This document shows, one piece after another, positions 35,001 through 48,460 of a stretch of DNA of 64,000 nt. The notes under the pieces were generated by a model. That model was given only the letters and a program-made list of their open reading frames with translations, was not told the origin of the DNA and searched no databases. The stretch's first letter is position 1; every line of letters starts with the position of its first letter. The stretch spans positions 10,586,001 to 10,650,000 of the forward strand of contig JAMPIT010000856.1 in assembly GCA_026261815.1 (NCBI GenBank), read 5' to 3'. The position numbers and the translations under genes are program-made. This stretch comes from Monarcha castaneiventris obscurior (lineage: Eukaryota > Chordata > Aves > Passeriformes > Monarchidae).

Positions 35001-38000
35001 GAAATAGTTTTAAAAGTCCACATTTAAACATTTGATTAGATTGAAACACTTGTATTTGATATTTTTATACTACAAAATAATGGAAGTAATGGCTTGCAGC
35101 TCTCACATGTGGTATTATGTCTGTGATCACAAGAGAAGAATCAAACTGAGTCTGGCTTTGCATTTTGTTTAACTCTGCTGCTAAAATGATGTATTGTATA
35201 AGTCAGTATCATGCAGTTCAGCACATTGGGGAATTGTTGCAGGTAAAAATTTCATGCAAACTTTATTACACAGAATTGGATATTCCTTTGAATCAGAATT
35301 CTGGCTGGAGGCAAAGCTGTCAATCGGTCCGGCTGCAGCACAGACAGCTCTGGCAGCACAATTTGCAGGGGGGTAGGAACACACACAAAGCAGGCTTATG
35401 CCTACAAACTTGAAGTGGAGATAGATGCCAAAGCTGGAAAAATGCCTGTAAACCTGTTAGAGGTTTGTGTATTCTCTGTGCCAAGCTATTTTCATGGCCC
35501 AGGGTTCGAGAGCTCAGTACAACGCTGAAGTTGGGCACTGCTGAGCCCTGGAGCTGCTCGCAGCTTCTTCAGCTCTGCCTGGGCTGGGCTGTCTAAGCAG
35601 CAGTTGTTAAACTGTTCCCTGGAGAGTGGAGAAGCAAGACACAGGAGTTTTGGGCTTCTGGGAGAGCAGCATTCTTGGATTTTGCAGTTATTTGTATTGT
35701 GTATTCCAAGTCATTCAGCCTTAATCAGCTTAGACCATGAAAATGTGCTCCCCTTTGGTGCAGTTTCCATCTCCCTTGCTCTCGTTCAGCTCTGAGAATT
35801 GAACAGTACCTCACAAAGAGACACAAACTGTCAAACAGGAGATTGTGATTATCTGCTTGTAAGTCACTTGTCTCCTCCCTTTCTCCTGCTTGCTCACTTT
35901 CCAGAGTTGCTTGCTCTGCACCCTGTGTACCACAAGGGCTGGTTCAGTCCCTCACCAGAGGTCCCTCACCAGAGCACCACAAGATTCAGGAACGGGTGTC
36001 AGTTGAAACTGTAATTCCAGGAAAACCTTATGCTTTTCCAGGCTCCTCTGCAGAGCAAAAAGAAGGCTCTCCCATGGATCCAAGGCCATGTGCCTTTTGG
36101 CTTTGGAGACCTAATCCAGTGTGAATTTTGGTTCAGGTACAGTGAATAGGGGCTCTTGAGCGATGGCAGCTTGGGTGGCAGCACAGTCATAGCTTGGGAC
36201 ACCCTCCTGGCACAGCAAGAGTTCCAGTGACCTTGCTGTGCCAGTCCTGCCCACACAGAACCTGCAGCTACTGGGGTGACCATTCTGCCCAACACTTTCC
36301 TGGGAAGAACACCTAATTCAGCCAAGGCAGTGCTGAAAGACTGTGGCATGAGACTTCCTCCATATCCTTCAGGCACTGCAGAATTCTGCCATGATCCCAA
36401 GCATCACTTTTGATATCTCTGTAAAACTCTGTCTGACCCTCAGGGACAACCCCGCACTCAAACACTGAGGAATCTGTTCTCATGGACTTTTCATTGATTC
36501 CTTGTAAATTTTGAGGCTGCAGAAGCAAACAGAAGGCCTGGCATCCCTGCAGATTTTACCTGCAGAACTAGTGCTTCTTTAAGAAGAAGGTGCTGTCACT
36601 GCCTTTGTATGGATGGAGCAGGTGACAGAGAGCTGAGGGCACTTGTCCACCTGGGCCAGTGGCACAGCCCAGCTCCCCCTGGGCTGCACTGCTCTGTCTC
36701 AAGACTCTGAGTGAGGGGGTGATGCCATCTGGCAGCTGGATCAAGGGTTTGAGTGGGGCTTGCCTTAAGTGGTGAGATTTCTAGTTTGATTTGAGAACCC
36801 TACCAGTAAGCCAAGTTAGAACAACAGGAAGCTCATCCACCCTCCCTCCCCCACCTCCTCTTTTCTGTTCCTGTGCTGCAGAAACTGTCTGATGTTCAGA
36901 TCAGAGGCTCTCCGGGGTTAAATGCACCATTAGTCACTGGAAAAAAGGGGAAAAAAGACCTTTTAAAAGCAGATGGTAGATGATAGAGAACCTGTTTGAG
37001 AGTAACTATCTACAACAGCGTGTCTGCTTCATCAGATATTAGCATCAAAAGCTGTCTGACAATTTAGCAACAAACAGCAATATTGATTTTCTTCCAAAGT
37101 GCAGATGCAGAAAGACAAAGATGGAGAGATGGCTCTTTCAGAGGATCCCCATTATGCCTGGGCAAAGACAAGGCAGGAAAAGACCTGCAGCCCCCAGTCC
37201 TGTCAGCAGGGCAGGAGCAGCCTGCAGGTGAGAGGTTCTGGGGGGAAACACAGGAGAGATCCACTGCAGCTTTGTCAGGAGCCTGTGCAGAACAGAGGGG
37301 CATCATCCCAGGGATGAGGAACCCGGACTGGGACCAGGATCAGGCTGCTCCCACCAGGGAAAATGGGAAGTAGAGCAAAGTAGTGGAGCTGGGATGGAAT
37401 GTGGAAGAGACGTGGGATGTAGCTTTCTTTTCTTGCTGTTTTCAGAGGATATGGGAATTAATTGCTGCGATCTGAGCAGCAATAGCTACCACTCCACCTG
37501 TCTTTCCCTCAGATATAGCAGCCATCCTGACTTTTCAGGGCACTGCCAAAATAGCCATTTTAACACTGTAGCATTTGGAAAAATTCCACTTTAGAACTAA
37601 GATTTCTCCTTTATCCCCTGTCCCATTAATTTCTTTTTCCCACGCTGCTAGAAAAGCCTTCTCGTGGTCAGCAGTCAGCTCTTGGAACCATTCCTTGATG
37701 ACAAGTGTTGGGTATATCCAGTTCTTTGGACAACAGCTCCCTACTTCTGATTTAAATTCCCCGCAACCAGTGGTCTCACATCAATTATGTACACTGCTCC
37801 TCGTCTCTGTGTCTGAAATGTCAGTGAATCTGATAATTTTTGCTCACAGAGGTGGGGAACTAACAAGGATCTCTGGCACAGCCTGCAGTGATTGCATCTA
37901 CCAGGGCTTAGCAAAACAGCAAGGAGACAGAAACAGGCCCTGACACTTGCTGAAGTTCAACCCCCCGCTCAAACAGCAGCAGCCAGAGTAACTCCTAACA

Positions 38001-41000
38001 AAGTGCTCAGGAAGGCATCAGGGCACATCAGGACACTGCTCAGGCAGGGCTGCACAAGGCAATCTCCAACCATGGTCATGGAAACATTTGGAAAGAACAG
38101 GAAAGAAATAAACACAGTAAGAAATAAAGAATAACTCATAATTAAACTGATTTACTCCTGGCAGAAATGGACACAATTCCATTAGCATTCAGTTCCATCT
38201 AAATATGCACCAGAAAGAAACTAAGCTGGATATCGACTCTGACCTAGTTGGAGTTCCCTATACTAACATCACTGTATTGTTAAAATACTGTTTTAAGAGC
38301 CAATTTTGGGCTGTTGCCTTCATTTTGCACCCTAGAGAAAGCCAGTGGGGTAAACTATTAAATGAATGTGAAAAATTGATGCCTGGTTCTAAGTGCACAT
38401 TTATAAATATAACATCAAATCCAGTGGCTTAGAACAGCCCCTCTCCCAAAGAGCTCTGCCCTGAGCCTGTCCTGTGGTGGCCGTGGTGTCTCTGACCCAG
38501 CCTCCTGCAACCCAGCATCTTCCAAACACAACCTTCCACTGGGAAGATTCAGCTTTGTCATTGTAGCCTGTCTGCAGCATTAGCTTCCCCATATCCTGGT
38601 GCTGAGGTGATTTGCTCATTATCAGATTGCTGTTTATTAATCAAAGCGGTAACAATGGGACAGAGGAGCTGGAATACAGCACAGACAGTGCTTCATTTGT
38701 TCCAATTGATTTTCCTATCACATTTTATTACTACTATTTACTTTGTATGCCTCAGGAAGATTGAACTGCACTGTGCAGTAGGGGTAGGGATTTGAATTTC
38801 TCTTCTCTTTAGCTCTTTCTATTTCTGTGGTGATAGTCAGAACAGTGGGTTCTTCCAGCAACGAAGTCATGACCTTCTCTGCTATAAAACAGCATATGGA
38901 GATTTTGTGATAATGAGACTCCACCAGTGTGTGAAGTCCTGCAGGTGGAGTCCTCGGGAAATCCATGAGAATCATGGATACCGAGCACAAATTATCTCTC
39001 CAAGATGACACCTTACAAATGCTCAGCACTGGCCAGAACCACTGCTGGAGCTGAAGCAGATGGGAGGTACAGACTTGCAGAACAGGCACCTGTGCTTGGG
39101 CTGGGACGAGCAGGTTGTACCAGGGGGAGGTTTTGTCCTGCAGTAAAATTAATGGAGTTGATGGTGATTATGGTTTTTTTTCCTGCTCCTTCCTATCTCT
39201 TCTCTAATGTCTTAGGTCACTGTTCACAAGCTGGATCTTGCAATCTCCAGCCAGCACATCTAAGCCATGAGGGCAGAGCAGATGATTCCTGTCAGGAAGG
39301 CCGTGGTGCTTTATGGAAGCTGACGTGTGGGTCAGCAGGAAGACACAGGGTGGCACACTCTGTAAGATCACATTAATCGTCCCCTTGCCAGTAACAAGGC
39401 TCACTGAGAACCAAAAGCAACTTTAAAACTGACTGAAAAACTATCAAAATCTGTGGTGAAGCTCCTATTTTCAGCACAGCAGGGATTTCACTCTAGAGAT
39501 TTATAAGTGTTTGAACTATATTTACTCTGAAATTGCCCCATTCAGTGAGTGCAACAGGAAACTCATGGTTGGCTGCAGCTGTAGGTGTCAGATGCAGTTG
39601 CGTGGGGAGGTGATGAGAATATATGTTAAACAAAGGCCTTGTTTTCTGCACTAATTTTAGAAATAGCCTAGTTGAGGAGTGAGGAGGCAGCTCTCAGGTG
39701 GTAGCACGTGTCATCAATGAAGTTCAAAACACCAGCCACAGACAGTCAGCTGAGCTGAAAGTTTCCGTGGGCCCTTCACTGTTACTGGAAATGTGAGACT
39801 CCTTCAGACAGGAATTTCTTTCTTATCACGAGTTTTGTCTTGCTGAGATGCTGTTTTCTAACTTAGGCAGAGTGGGTGAGTGTGTACCTGTGCAAACACG
39901 TGTGCCACCACCCAGCAGAATGTTTCTATACAGACATGTGCAATGGCATCCTTTTGGGAACATGCCACATGGCATTGGGGAAAATTGCTCTTTTTTTTCT
40001 TTTTTTTCCTAGCAGAACTGCTTCTTTTGTTCCACCAGCAGAAGCTTTGGGGTTCTAGAGCTGAGCTGTATGTCCTGGCCCCTCTCTGAAGTACAGCCAT
40101 GCACTTGTCACTGGGCCAACAGTGCCTGAGTGACTTGGACCTTGCCTGATGGCTCCCTATCCTCCTGCTGTCAACGACCTTGAGATACACCAAATAATTA
40201 TTTTGTCCCTGGTCGGTTTTTTTTTCAGCAGTAGTGGGGGTAATTGAATGATTGTAAAATAGGCCACTAGGCCAGTAGGGGTTAAGTGAAAATGAAAATA
40301 ATGCCATTGACAGAAACATTTTTTGGTCACACTTAAGGTCACAGTGAGATAAAGGGTTAGGAAATATCAGCCTGAGAATTTAACAGCACAAATGGCTTCT
40401 GCAGGCACAGCCTGGGAGTGAGGGGAGGGGGCGAGGAAGGAGGGAGGGGAATGGTGGTGGGTTTAACCAGGACTGAGTTCAGACACCCGGAGCAGACTCA
40501 CTTGAGCAGTATTGATCAGAGAGGAAACATTAAGCATCTCTGTTAATCTGGCACTGTTTCACTCGTGCTGCATTATTATTGTTATTAGAACCTGTGATTT
40601 ACCGTGTCCAGCCTGGATCAAATTCAGCAGCTGTATTTCTCCGGATTATTTTTCACTCTTCCTTACTGAAGTGCAGTCTGGCAGCAGAAGTTTTACAGCT
40701 CTTTGGAGGAATGAGGTCTCCCTCCAGTGGTGGCAGGAAACAGCTTCGGCTCCCAACATCAATGAGAGGATGTGAGGCTGGGTAAATGAGTGTGCACCAC
40801 AATACACTTTGATGGGAGATCATTTTATGAAGAATTTTTGAAGGCTTTTCACTATTAGCCGCCCCTTCTTAGGACATTTCTCCCAGTAGAACCCCGCCCT
40901 GTATCTTTGAAAACCTCCTCCTGTCCAGCAAATCTTCTTTTAATACCACCCCTTTTAACAAAAGTTTAATATGTGCAAATAGCACTGAATTCCCACTCAA

Positions 41001-44000
41001 TTTGCATGTTTTACTGTTTCAGTAGTAATAGTTTCTACTGTTGATAATCAAGTTGCACATAAAATACTGGGTTGGATCCCATCACCCCATGGCATGAAGT
41101 AATACAGTGCTTTAGATATTTTGCAGAAAAAAATCTCTTTGGATTAAGCTGTTTTCAGTTCAGAAGAGACATGTCCGAGCCCTGGTCACCTTGTAACAGA
41201 AAGCCATATGACACAAGTGCACTGGGGTGAAGAGATATTGATTTACCTTCTGTAAAATAAATGTAAAGTCAAAAGTCAGAGCATTTTTCAGCACCTCTCC
41301 ATACCCTGCCTGATTGGTGTGACCCTGGCTGCAAGCCCCATGTCTCAGACCTTCCACAACACATCCCACACCTTCCTAATCATCCTTGAATTGCAGATTC
41401 ATATTTTGAGTTGCAAAACTTGTGTGGTCTGTGTTGTGAGCCACAAGTTCTGCCTTATTCATCCATTTTGTGCTCCTCCACTCAAGTTCTGTGTTTTTCC
41501 TCTCTCTCTCTCCTCACATTTCCATATCTGAGACAAACTTCATAAACCACTTTTCTTAACCTCCCTAGGCCTTACTGTAGCACCAGCAGACAAGGTGCAA
41601 TATTAAAAAGGGTATTAAAATAGCAGAGTGATACCTCCAGAGTGATGGGAAGCAGCGAGAAACAGAATTCTATTGAAACCAGTATTTAATGTTAATTATG
41701 CTTTTCCTTCCAGTAGTGAATCACTCAGTGCTGAAATTGGAAGACTTGCTCAGAAAGGGTTCCATGGGATTATTTGATTAGAATATGTCAGTGGTGCTTG
41801 TGGTTACCATCCTCCTGATTTTATGCTAAAATAATGGGCAGTGATGGCTTGAGAATCAGCTAAAGAGTTCCCCTTCTTCTGAGCATCATAAATGGTTTAG
41901 AGAAAACACAACTGAGCATTTTCTTTCTGAGGTCTTTCATCATCAGAACTGTGATATAGAATAGCTTTCTTCAGTCCTCACTGTATCACAACTGTGTCCT
42001 TATATGTGAATTTATTTTTGAAGATAAAATTTTATCTTCTCTCTTCCAGGAGAATGCATAGTCCATCCGTATATTTTGGATTTCTGTTTTTTACTTTTGC
42101 CTTGTCACCCCCAAATATTCAGTATACGTTTCTTCCTTCTCCTAGCCAAGGTTATAAATTAAAATTCAATTTCATTAAAGTTGTAAGTAATCACTTTCTG
42201 GCTCTCATTAGTAATGATTCGGTGCAGGGGGATCCCGGCTGCTCCCACAACTGTAATTCAATTGGACTCACCAGCTCTTGTTCACAAATCGCTTGAGCTG
42301 CACTTTCTTCCCAAATTTATGACATCAGCACTGTCCAGAGGTTGAATTACAGCTGCAGGTTTGATCAGGGACTGCATTATTCTGCATCTAATCCCTGCAT
42401 TCTGACAGCAGTGGGGGGAGCACTGTTGTTTTACAGGAACTCTGCATTGTTCCTCTGCTTTATGTCAGGGGCTGAATTGCCTTTGGAATCAGGGAACTGT
42501 CAGCCCAAAGCTACAAGCAACCAACCAGCTCCAGATGACACGGTGTATAAATAACAAACATGGAGACACTCAAAAGCCAGCACTCCTTCTTCTGCACTCT
42601 CCTAAATTACCAGGATGGTGATTGACCACAGCCTGTGCTCCTGCATCAGCCCATGCAATCTGAATATATTGATGCTTTCTGAATATATTGTTGGAATGTG
42701 ACTCCCAGCTTTTACCCAAAATGAGGAATGCTGATATTCACTGGTGGCACTTCCACGTTGATTAAATATTTCAGCCAGAAGCCATGTTCATGCATTCATT
42801 CACATCCCAGCCTTTCCTCCTGAGCAGTGACCTGCAGCCTACGGCATTCCTGGCAAGAAGGGCTCTGGAGTGGCATGGAGCAGGCCCTGTGCCATTTTCC
42901 ACAGAGGTGTGTGTCACCCCTCAGCTGGCAGCCAGGACTTTGCCTCCTGCAAGGCAACGTGCCCCAAACCCCCTGGTACCCGGGGTTTAATCCCAGAGGG
43001 ATACAGAAGCCTTTACCCCTCCTAGAAACGCTGTCCTTCAGCTGACAGAAGGGGACTGGCAGCCTTAGTTTGGAACTGATCCTCATTAGGAGCAGAGGAA
43101 CATGCCCCAGGCACATCTAACCTCGGATCAGGCCGGGGGGAGATGGTGCCTTGCCTTTGGAAGCTGTTCCTGCTTTAGCATATCCGTATCCATGTGCTCC
43201 AACAACACAGAGCAGAGCCATGGCCAGTGGGTATCAGTATCTACCACTCATTTAATTGACCTTTACTGTTAAATCATTAATGGAAATCACTGAACACAGG
43301 GCAATAAGGTGGTTTCACCACTGCTCTGCTGCTTGTGGCTTCTGCTAATTTTCTGGTGTAGTTTTGCTTGTTCTAATAGTAGAATCTGTCATCTTCTAGT
43401 TTTGCACAAATCCTGGGAGGCAAATTAGAAGAGATGTGGAGCAAATTCCTGTTGACTTTAACAAGGGTTGTGGTTTTTAAAAACTACGTTAAGAAGAAAA
43501 CGAAGGTTCTTTTGTTTCTTTATGCAACCTTGTCTTTTTTCCTTTGTGGTTGGAAAGACTCTGACATGAGACAGGCTATGGGAAATGTCTGCTTTCATAT
43601 AACAACTCAGAGCAGCAGCATTTGGCTGCTGGACTGCAGCTTTCAGAGAGCTGTCGGCATCACCTGTTGTGTCAGTCCCCTGTGGCTGCAGATCCCCGGG
43701 CAGGATTCTCAGTCAGCCTCCCAGGTGGGTTCCAACATGTTTTCAGTGTATTTCAGTTCCTTCGTTTGTCCATTTTTTATTCCTTTTCCAACTGAAATAT
43801 ATTTTTTCCATTCCTAATTAACTCCCTGCCACCCTACTTGTGGTAAAACCTGATTTATTTCTCCTTCTCTGCACTGAGAGGACAGGATACTTAATCTCCT
43901 CTGGGTGGACGCTGAAACACTGTCTGAATAAAATGCTGATCACTCATCTGGTTAGCTCCTGCCAGCTCTTCTCTGCATTCCTGCCACCTGGGTTTTGCAT

Positions 44001-45712
44001 CATTTGCTATCGTTTCTTTTAGTGACAGAGCCTGTTCCTTCTCCATTTTTGGTAGAGCAATAATTCCTAAATTAGCTGGTCATCACATTTACGTGTGGCG
44101 TGAGTGTTTATCTTCCATATTATCTGTAGGACCATGAATATTCACAGGCTAAAAAGGATTGTTTGAATAAACACTTAGGGTATTAAACCAATGTCTACAA
44201 TTTACTGCATTTGCTGTTCTTTCGGCACGTTTTTTTGTGGATAGGGAGAAGGTTTTTATATCAATGTCCATTTGGTAGCTGCAGAGGAATAAAAAAGGCT
44301 TGAGATCCTTCATTCAGGGAGCAATGAATAAATACGTTGTAGAAACAAACAAATATTAGCATTTTGAAAGGCTCTGTGTTTGACAGGCATCTGCAAATTA
44401 AAATACAGATTTCAGATACATGTGCACACATGCATCCATGTTTGCAGGGGCAAACTCCTTCAGATGGCAAACACTCACTGCAAGTGCCGACATCATTTTT
44501 TGCACATCTTGAACATATTTGTGTAAGAATGGGAAGAGGGGAGATTGCCCATCTGCAGTGTGAGTAGGGAATGCTGTGGGCAGGGTGCACGTGTGCTCAG
44601 TGAAGGGAGCCAGGTGAGGCAGATGAGGAATCAAGGCTTCCCTTCTGCCTGCTGAAGCCTTGAGAGGCCCCTTCAGTGACAGGTCCAATGACACTTCTCA
44701 GATGCACCATCCATCCGTTCTGCCTCACCTCTGAAACCAGCCCAGGCTGAGGAACTCCACTGAGGATTCAGACTCAGAGCCTGGCCCCACAGCCTGGTAG
44801 TGATCTCAGGCAAATACTGGGAACTCTGTTCCATTTATTCACCCTAAAGTGGAGGTGTTAAGAAATATGAGGTTGGTAAGCGGGTGACAGGCATCTGCAA
44901 GTGTCACCTCAGCAATTCAGGTTCACAGAGAGTCTTGGAGTAGGATTGCAAAAATTGCATCATTTGTAACCTTTTCAGCACCAGCCTTTTTAAAAACAAA
45001 CTGTAACCAACAGCTTTCCTTCGGACATGAAGAGAATAACTAAAGAGAACATCTGTTTTCCCTTTAGATGTGGAACTGCAATAGCAAGCCATGCATAAAT
45101 TTTATTAAGGCTTGCTAATTTCCGACGAGTTTGGGGAGATACATGTTACCCGTGGAGATATTTGGCTCTGCACCACCAGATGAAAAGTCATTTTAAAAAC
45201 AATGCAGAAAAAAATGGACATAGCTTGGCAGCAAATGTGTGAGGTTCTGCTCCCAGGGCTTTGGCTTTGTTTGTGCAATTTATAGATTTGTGCCCTTTTT
45301 TTTCCTCTCTTAATGTCACTCATCTTGTTTTCCAATGACTTTTTATGACATGGATGACTAAACAAAATGCACCTAAATTGACAAAGCTACTTACTGCTGG
45401 AGCCTTCTGTGCTCAAAATCAGAGGTCCAAGTGCTTTCAGGACTTAGGTCTGCTTTTAAGTTGTTTCTGCAATGCCAGGTTTTTCTGTACACCGAGAACA
45501 CTTGAGCCAGCATGAGCCTGTTCTGTCCCTTTTGCTGCAGGAAGGTGTCCCCACATTTAGAACTCAGAACTTGAGACAGCCCCGCTCAGGTTCTCACAGC
45601 CCCAGGTTCTGTGCCCTCTGAGGAAACACCTTGGAGCAGAACCTCAATTTCTGATCTTTCTTCACTCCCAGAACCAAGGTTCATCATCCTGGGGTGTAAT
45701 CACAGTAACTGC
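32031..45712. other. Intergenic interval, no recognised gene
   Basis: About 13.7 kb between the CARD11 3' end and the first of three clustered CR1 copies. No exon set, RNA gene or intact mobile element was recognised. Small direct duplications occur, for example a perfect 14-bp duplication GTCCCTCACCAGAG at 35947-35974 and a threefold TTTTATGC repeat near 32327-32370. A minus-strand pair of overlapping open frames at 35999-36528 is not recognised. Distal regulatory elements of either gene could lie here but cannot be shown from one sequence. Confidence 0.6.
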
Positions 45713-45935
45713 ACAGAATCCCAGAATGGTTTGGGTTGGAAAGGACCTTGAAGACCATCAGGTTCCAACCCCTTGCCATGGGCAGGGACACCTTCCACTA
45801 TCCCAGGTTGCTCCAAGCCCTGTCCAACCTGGCCTTGGACACTTCCAGGGATGGGGCAGCCACAGCTTCTCTGGGCAACCTGTGCCAGGACCTCATAGGA
45901 AAGGATTTTTTTCCTAATATCCAGTCTTCACTAAG
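45713..45935 (-). repeat. CR1 LINE 3' fragment, antisense
   Basis: Starts with the reverse complement of the CR1 3' tail (CACAGAATCCCAGAATGG, TTTGGGTTGGAAAGGACCTT) and runs through CCATGGGCAGGGACACCTTC, CACTATCCCAGGTTGCTCCA, GCTTCTCTGGGCAACCTGTG and a TTCCTAATATCCAGTC end. Well preserved. The + strand frames 45726-45917 and 45736-46050 are antisense CR1 and not genes. Confidence 0.93.
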
Positions 45936-46477
45936 AACTGCAGAATGCTTGGCAGGACATGCCTGGAATTACACAGATCATGCCTCGTTGCATGAAATAA
46001 GTAGGAAAGTCACAGGCTGGGTTCAAAATATGCTTGTCTTCTCTCAATAATTAATTGTTTGTGGATTAATATGAGGTTTTGTGTTTTGAAAGTAAACTAA
46101 TCCACTCGCTGGCTGGTGTGTAATGAAGGAGAACAGGCTGCTGTCAAGCAGTCTGAAAATACTGAAAATTAACTCCATGAAGTGTCACAACTCCCATACT
46201 TTATGTATATGAGTAATGTGTCTTCTGTGGGACAGAAGATGAAAATACCACATGGAAAAGAAAAAATAGTGGCTGCCAATTTAATAAGAGAAGCAGTAGT
46301 AATTGCTTTGACATAATTTGGCATTTTTGCTGCTTGGTGGCAGCTGGGCTGGGCCACTGCAAGAGAATCCACTGCAAGAGAACTCACAAACAGCATGCAC
46401 CAAAGGTTCTGCAGCCTCTGTATTCACAGAGCTCTCAAAGGGGAAAGAAAATATCATTAAAAGTCAGGATACACTGA
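45936..46477. other. Spacer between two CR1 copies
   Basis: About 540 bases of unique AT-rich sequence between two antisense CR1 fragments. Nothing recognised in it. Confidence 0.6.
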
Positions 46478-46858
46478 AATCATAGAATCCCTCCCCATGT
46501 TGGAAGGGACCTCAAAGATCATCTGGTCCAGCCTTTCTTGGCAAAAGTCTGGTCTAGACAAGATGTCCCAGCACCCTGCCCAGCTGAACCTTACAAGTGT
46601 CCAATGTTGGGGAATCCACCAATTCTTTGAGAAGGTTATTCTGATGACAGATTGTTCTCATTGTGACAAATTTTCCTCTTGTGTCCAATCAGAATCTCCC
46701 CAGGAATAACTTGTTTTCCCTATCTTTTCCATGTGACTCCTGGTAAAAAGGGAGTCTCCATCTTCTTTAAATACTGGAACATGGTGATAAGTTCTCCCCT
46801 CAACCTTCTCTCGAAGCTGAACAAACCCAGTTCTCTCAGCCTTTCCAGTGGCATTAAA
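46478..46858 (-). repeat. CR1 LINE 3' fragment, antisense (different subfamily)
   Basis: Begins AATCATAGAATCCCTCCCCA, continues TTGGAAGGGACCTCAAAGAT and CATCTGGTCCAGCC, later CAGAATCTCCCCAGGAATAA, and ends in the CR1 phrase AAGCTGAACAAACCCAGTTC then TCTCAGCCTTTCC. Sequence differs clearly from the copy at 45713 (it extends further 5' and uses TCTGGTCCAGCC), so it is a separate insertion. Confidence 0.92.
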
Positions 46859-48100
46859 AAGGACAAGGCAAATACTGAGATACAAATTCAATAGTAAGTG
46901 GATTTTTTCTTGAGAGGTACCAAACTACTTCAGTTTTCTTTGGCTTCATGAGTTTTAAGACTGCAAGCACTTCAAAAAATTGGGATCTCTCAGAAAGAGA
47001 ATAGAGTAGGGATCATAAAGTCTTGCAGATAACAACCAGCCAAGGGTTCAATACCTACAGCAAAAAAATAATACTTTAGTACCAGAAGGTTCCCATATAC
47101 TTAATGATGTTGCTAGAAAATGGTTGATCTGTTTGAACTGCTCTTGTTCATTCCTCTGCAGGAGAATGTTATTCCCTTTGCCACTCGCCACTTTTTCATT
47201 CTGCCATGGGGAGTGTGCAGAGAGAAGGCCATTGAAAAAGCCATATAAAACCTCGAGAATGCAATAAGCAGAACATGGCACTTTTAACACGACAAAACTA
47301 CCAGCTTAGGTAAGGCTTGAAGTGCACATAAACTCCAGCACCTCCTCAGGCAAAGAGAGTCACAGTCTCAACAGAGGAGCAGCGAAAGGAGTTTAGATCA
47401 TAAATGCTTTTCAGATCTACAAGCTTTGCTGCCTGAATGCACAATGAGCAATTCAAGGGCCCAGACATCTCCAAATCACCCAGGCTAAGCCAGGAGTGCA
47501 CCTGCCCTGTGGTAGCAACAGTTCAATATTCTGACTCAGTTTGCTCACCCAGCGCAAGGAGGGTGATTTATCACCTTGGGTGATTCCTTCACTGCACACC
47601 TTTCCCTGCTGTCCTGTTAAGATCTCCAGTTTCTTGCCTAAGCTCTGGAGTTTTGACTGCATTTGCAGTAGCTCTGGTATTGCTGCAAGGTGCTACTGCT
47701 GCAGTGGGGGCAAATCCTCCTTGTGGTTTCTTTGCTTCCCAATTTCACTGAGCAAAACGTTCTTCCAGGCAGTGATGGTGTCTGGTGGAGCTCAGGGAAA
47801 CAGCAGCCCAGCCCCAGGTATGGGCAAACAGTTTTTAATCCACAGTCCATCAGCTGCACCCTCAGCTCAGAGGCAGCAGCTCCTTCCCACTGGGCCCCCT
47901 CCTGGCACTCCCATCTGCAGTCAGGACTTCAAGCACAAGCAGCCCACCGCCTTCTCCAGCTGCCAGACACCTTTCCAGCTTTAATCTGCAGATGTTTTCA
48001 GGGCCACAGCCCCAGAATTTTATTCCTCAGCCTTTCCTCCAAGAGCTCCCCATCTTTCTGCTCATAATTCAGTTGCTTGTAGCCAAGGGGGGAAATTGCC

Positions 48101-48325
48101 CTGTCTTTCTATCCTCCAGTTCTCTGTTCTCTTCCATGTTTTAGTCTTTTTCCTCTCTCTATGGGAGATGAAAGGAGGAGGAATAGAAGCAGCTGCACAA
48201 TCAGCAGAAGGAGGACAGGAGTTACAAGAAGAAACAGAGATAGGGAAGAAGAAAACAGAGTAGAAATAGAAAAAAAGAAGGGAAAAAGTGAAAAACGGAG
48301 AAAGTAAAAGAAGAGAAAAATGAAG
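48101..48325. repeat. Pyrimidine-to-purine strand switch, low complexity
   Basis: 48101-48160 is pyrimidine-rich on the + strand (ends TTTTTCCTCTCTCT) and is followed at once by about 160 purine-rich bases with repeated GAAGAAGA and AGAAA words. Such mirror-like asymmetry can form hairpins or triplexes. Confidence 0.6.
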
Positions 48326-48450
48326 TAATTGATGTTGATTTATTTTATTTTGTAGCAATATAAATTGTTTTAATTTCAGTCTAAGCCCAAAGAAGGGAGA
48401 TGAACCAGAAATCTTGAAGCATGGAGCTGGGCCGATAATAAAGGGGGAAA

Positions 48451-48460
48451 GGGAATTCCC
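48451..48460. promoter_or_regulatory. Palindromic kB-type decamer GGGAATTCCC
   Basis: A perfect palindrome matching the NF-kB consensus GGGRNWYYCC, located 2.7 kb upstream of the GNA12 start codon. Only the motif is seen; occupancy is unknown and chance occurrence is plausible. Confidence 0.25.

Noticed and set aside
35947..35974. Perfect 14-bp tandem duplication GTCCCTCACCAGAG
   Set aside because: A simple replication-slippage duplication in non-coding DNA; similar short ones occur elsewhere (19291, 28025, 42674, 63179).
45726..46050. + strand frames near 45.8 kb
   Set aside because: They read the antisense strand of a CR1 3' fragment.
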